Source: Eutrophobius sp051275005 (GTDB lineage: Bacteria > Pseudomonadota > Gammaproteobacteria > Eutrophobiales > Eutrophobiaceae). Taken from it: a stretch of DNA of 8,256 bases. Where the stretch lies: assembly GCA_051275005.1 (NCBI GenBank), contig JBNMOP010000120.1:1-8256 (forward strand), in the 5' to 3' direction. The notes under the pieces are model-generated. The model searched no databases, had not been told where the DNA came from, and was given only the letters and a program-made list of their open reading frames with translations. This document shows, piece after piece, positions 6,262 to 8,256 of this stretch (the stretch's first letter is position 1; each line of letters opens with the position of its first letter). The translations under genes and the position numbers were made by a program.

Positions 6262-7515
6262 CTATCTATCCACCTCACCAAATACAATATCTTGTGTCCC
6301 TATTATCGCTACAACATCTGATAACATATGACCCTGTACCATTTCATTCATTGATGATAAATGCACAAAACCTGGGGCACGTATCTTAAGCCGGTAAGGT
6401 TTATTAGCACCATCTGATGCCAAATAGATACCAAACTCTCCTTTTGGATGTTCTACCGCTGCGTAACACTCGCCTTCCGGCACACAATATCCTTCCGTAA
6501 ATAATTTGAAGTGATGTATTAGTGACTCCATATCATCTTTCATTTCCTCCCGTTTGGGGGGGACTATCTTGTGATCATCAAGGATTACTGGTCCGGGATT
6601 AGTGCGCAGCCAATCGACACATTGTTTAATAATACGATTTGATTGGCGCATTTCTTCAATACGAACGAGGTAGCGATCATAGCAATCACCTTCCACACCA
6701 ACAGGAATATCAAATTCCATCTGGTCATATACTTCATAGGGTTGTTTCTTACGCAAATCCCACTCGATACCTGATCCCCTTAACATTGGCCCGGTAAATC
6801 CTAGTTGCATCGCTCGTTCAGGGCTAACCACACCTATCCCTACAGTCCGTTGTTTCCATATTCTGTTATCAGTTAACAAGGTTTCGTATTCATCGACACA
6901 ACGAGGGAATTTTTCTACGAAGGAATCAATAAAATCCAGTAATGAGCCTTGCCGATTACTATTTAAATCCGCAACTACATTTTCATTCTTCCATTCTGAT
7001 GTTTGGTATTTTGGCATTTGATCAGGCAAATCCCGATATACACCACCAGGTCGATAATAGGTTGCATGCATCCTTGTTCCAGATACTGCTTCATAGCAGT
7101 CCATAAGGTCTTCTCTTTCTCGAAAGCAATAAAGAAATATCGTCATTGCTCCGATATCCAGACCATGGGCACCTAGCCACATTAAATGATTTAATATCCT
7201 GGTAATTTCATCAAACATTACTCGAATATATTGAGCACGAATGGGGGGTGTTATACCTAGCAGCTTCTCGATTGCCAGGACATAGGCATGTTCATTACAC
7301 ATCATCGATACATAATCGAGACGATCCATGTAACCAATACTCTGATTATAAGGTTTACTTTCAGCAAGTTTTTCAGTTGCCCGATGCAATAAACCGATAT
7401 GGGGATCTGCACGTTCGATTATCTCCCCATCCATCTCCAGGACCAGACGTAATACGCCATGGGCAGCAGGATGCTGCGGTCCAAAATTCATTGTCATGTT
7501 TCTAATTTCTGGCAT
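6262..7515 (-). CDS. nuoD: NADH-quinone oxidoreductase subunit D (49 kDa type, quinone-binding)
   Basis: NuoD forms the quinone headgroup pocket with NuoB and is related to the large subunit of NiFe hydrogenases, though it has lost the metal site. The 417-residue length matches the standalone proteobacterial form. The N-terminal NFGPQHPAAHGVLRLV contains His19, and DRLDYVS contains Tyr68. These align with the quinone-contacting His59 and Tyr108 of the bovine 49 kDa subunit and keep the same 49-residue spacing. DPHIGLLHR, MCNEHAY and the C-terminal DIVFGEVDR are also typical. The region 315-417, ending in R, is intact. ATG 7515 is used; Met7 and Met9 are possible but would shorten a normal N-terminus. 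It begins 28 bp after nuoC with no clear Shine-Dalgarno sequence. Stop is TAG. Confidence 0.97.
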   Translation of the reverse strand: MPEIRNMTMNFGPQHPAAHGVLRLVLEMDGEIIERADPHIGLLHRATEKLAESKPYNQSIGYMDRLDYVSMMCNEHAYVLAIEKLLGITPPIRAQYIRVMFDEITRILNHLMWLGAHGLDIGAMTIFLYCFREREDLMDCYEAVSGTRMHATYYRPGGVYRDLPDQMPKYQTSEWKNENVVADLNSNRQGSLLDFIDSFVEKFPRCVDEYETLLTDNRIWKQRTVGIGVVSPERAMQLGFTGPMLRGSGIEWDLRKKQPYEVYDQMEFDIPVGVEGDCYDRYLVRIEEMRQSNRIIKQCVDWLRTNPGPVILDDHKIVPPKREEMKDDMESLIHHFKLFTEGYCVPEGECYAAVEHPKGEFGIYLASDGANKPYRLKIRAPGFVHLSSMNEMVQGHMLSDVVAIIGTQDIVFGEVDR

Positions 7516-7543
7516 TTTCTATTCGATTTAGACTAATTAACTT

Positions 7544-8239
7544 CTATTGTTTAACTGTATCTAATTTTTCATCTGGTTTATCAAAACGATTGCCGTGGCG
7601 TATAACCTTGGGAACCAACACACGATTTTTTATAGTTACCGGCTGATAAACAACACGTTTCTTATCCGGGTCGTAACGTACTTCAACATTTCCCTCAAGA
7701 GGAAAATCTTTCCTGAATGGATGACCGATAAACCCATAGTCTGTAAGTATGCGTCTAAGATCTGGATGTCCTTCAAATAAGATACCGTATAGATCAAAGG
7801 CTTCTCGCTCAAACCAGTTTGCCGAGGCCCAGATATCCACAACAGAATCTAATCTTGGTGGATCATTTTCGATGTATGCCTTAACCCGTAGACGCCGATT
7901 ATGATTTAATGACAGCAGATGATAAACAACTGCAAATCGTTCTGGTTTATTCAGATTATCATCATATATATTCTGCGTAACACCTCGACTAAAACCAGAA
8001 CTGGTTGTGTCTTGTGTCTCCCAATCAGCTTTACCATATTGCAAATAATCAATACCGCATAAATCGATTAACTCTTCAAAACAAAAGTCCTGTTCATTTT
8101 TTAAGCTGGACAATATATCTACGACATTTTTGGATTCAATATCGAGAGTAATTTCGTCACAATATATTGTGCTGGCAATAAGTTTATTGTCAAAATAATT
8201 ACACAACTGTGTATGAAATTTTTCCATTTGATCCGACAT
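7544..8239 (-). CDS. nuoC: NADH-quinone oxidoreductase subunit C (30 kDa type)
   Basis: NuoC is a peripheral-arm scaffold subunit with no cofactor that packs against NuoD and NuoI. The 231-residue product carries the family signature at about 143-180: FEREAFDLYGILFEGHPDLR followed by RILTDYGFIGHPFRKDFPL. Residues about 70-100 (starting KADWETQDTTSSGFSRG) form a polar insertion before RFAVVYHLLSL, a segment I associate with beta- and gammaproteobacterial NuoC. The tail after 181, VEVRYDPDKKRVVYQP, is also normal. It is a separate gene, not a NuoCD fusion. The start ATG at 8239-8237 has an AAGGA about 12 bases upstream, a somewhat distant but plausible ribosome binding site. Met5 is an alternative. 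Stop is TAG. The end of nuoB is not recognisable in the 17 bases left to the window edge. Confidence 0.96.
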   Translation of the reverse strand: MSDQMEKFHTQLCNYFDNKLIASTIYCDEITLDIESKNVVDILSSLKNEQDFCFEELIDLCGIDYLQYGKADWETQDTTSSGFSRGVTQNIYDDNLNKPERFAVVYHLLSLNHNRRLRVKAYIENDPPRLDSVVDIWASANWFEREAFDLYGILFEGHPDLRRILTDYGFIGHPFRKDFPLEGNVEVRYDPDKKRVVYQPVTIKNRVLVPKVIRHGNRFDKPDEKLDTVKQ

Positions 8240-8256
8240 GTACTTGAGAATTCCTT

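Noticed and set aside
6048..6389. Plus-strand ORF whose translation has repeated CSLLVAR heptads
   Set aside because: It is the heptamer array read through in one frame: three 7-bp units make seven codons, giving a periodic peptide. It overlaps nuoE and nuoD on the other strand, and its non-repeat parts look like antisense shadows.
1..8256. Signs of an undescribed or accessory system such as defence, phage or mobile genes
   Set aside because: Nearly all the DNA is accounted for by colinear, intact complex I genes in standard order; no transposase, integrase, inverted terminal repeats or unknown gene is present.

Overview
The window is a central piece of a nuo operon, the genes for the proton-pumping NADH:quinone oxidoreductase (respiratory complex I). 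Every gene lies on the minus strand, so transcription runs from high to low coordinates. The order is nuoC, nuoD, nuoE, nuoF, nuoG, nuoH, nuoI and the first 31 codons of nuoJ, which is cut by the left edge. nuoA and nuoB would be expected just beyond the right edge, and the rest of nuoJ through nuoN beyond the left edge.

The organism is most likely an AT-rich member of the beta/gamma-Proteobacteria. This is inferred from protein wording recalled from those groups: NuoC ending its signature in LTDYGFIGHPFRKDFPL, NuoI with the YPEEKTP and RFRGLHALRRYPNGEE segments, NuoC and NuoD as separate proteins (E. coli and its close relatives have them fused), and a NuoG that lacks the extra N7 cluster cysteines. 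No genus can be named from this. All genes appear intact, and all expected cofactor ligands are visible: one 2Fe-2S in NuoE, FMN/NADH site and N3 in NuoF, one 2Fe-2S and two 4Fe-4S in NuoG, and two 4Fe-4S in NuoI.

Layout from right to left along transcription: nuoC (8239-7544); 28 bp gap; nuoD (7515-6262); 174 bp gap with a tandem heptamer repeat and a possible internal promoter; nuoE (6087-5590, GTG start); 1-base overlap; nuoF (5590-4283); 13 bp gap; nuoG (4269-1897); 5 bp gap; nuoH (1891-791); a gap of about 125-140 bp; nuoI (650 or 665 to 162); 68 bp gap; nuoJ (93 to the edge). NuoE, NuoF and NuoG form the NADH-oxidising module. NuoC, NuoD and NuoI form most of the connecting arm that carries electrons to quinone. 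NuoH and NuoJ belong to the membrane arm, with NuoH forming part of the quinone chamber.

The genes themselves are ordinary. The one element that complex I biology does not explain is the array of about twelve copies of a 7-bp unit (ACGAGCA on the transcribed strand) that ends within 16 bases of the nuoE start codon. A perfect TTGACA -35-like box lies just upstream of it. I found no undescribed multi-gene system here.
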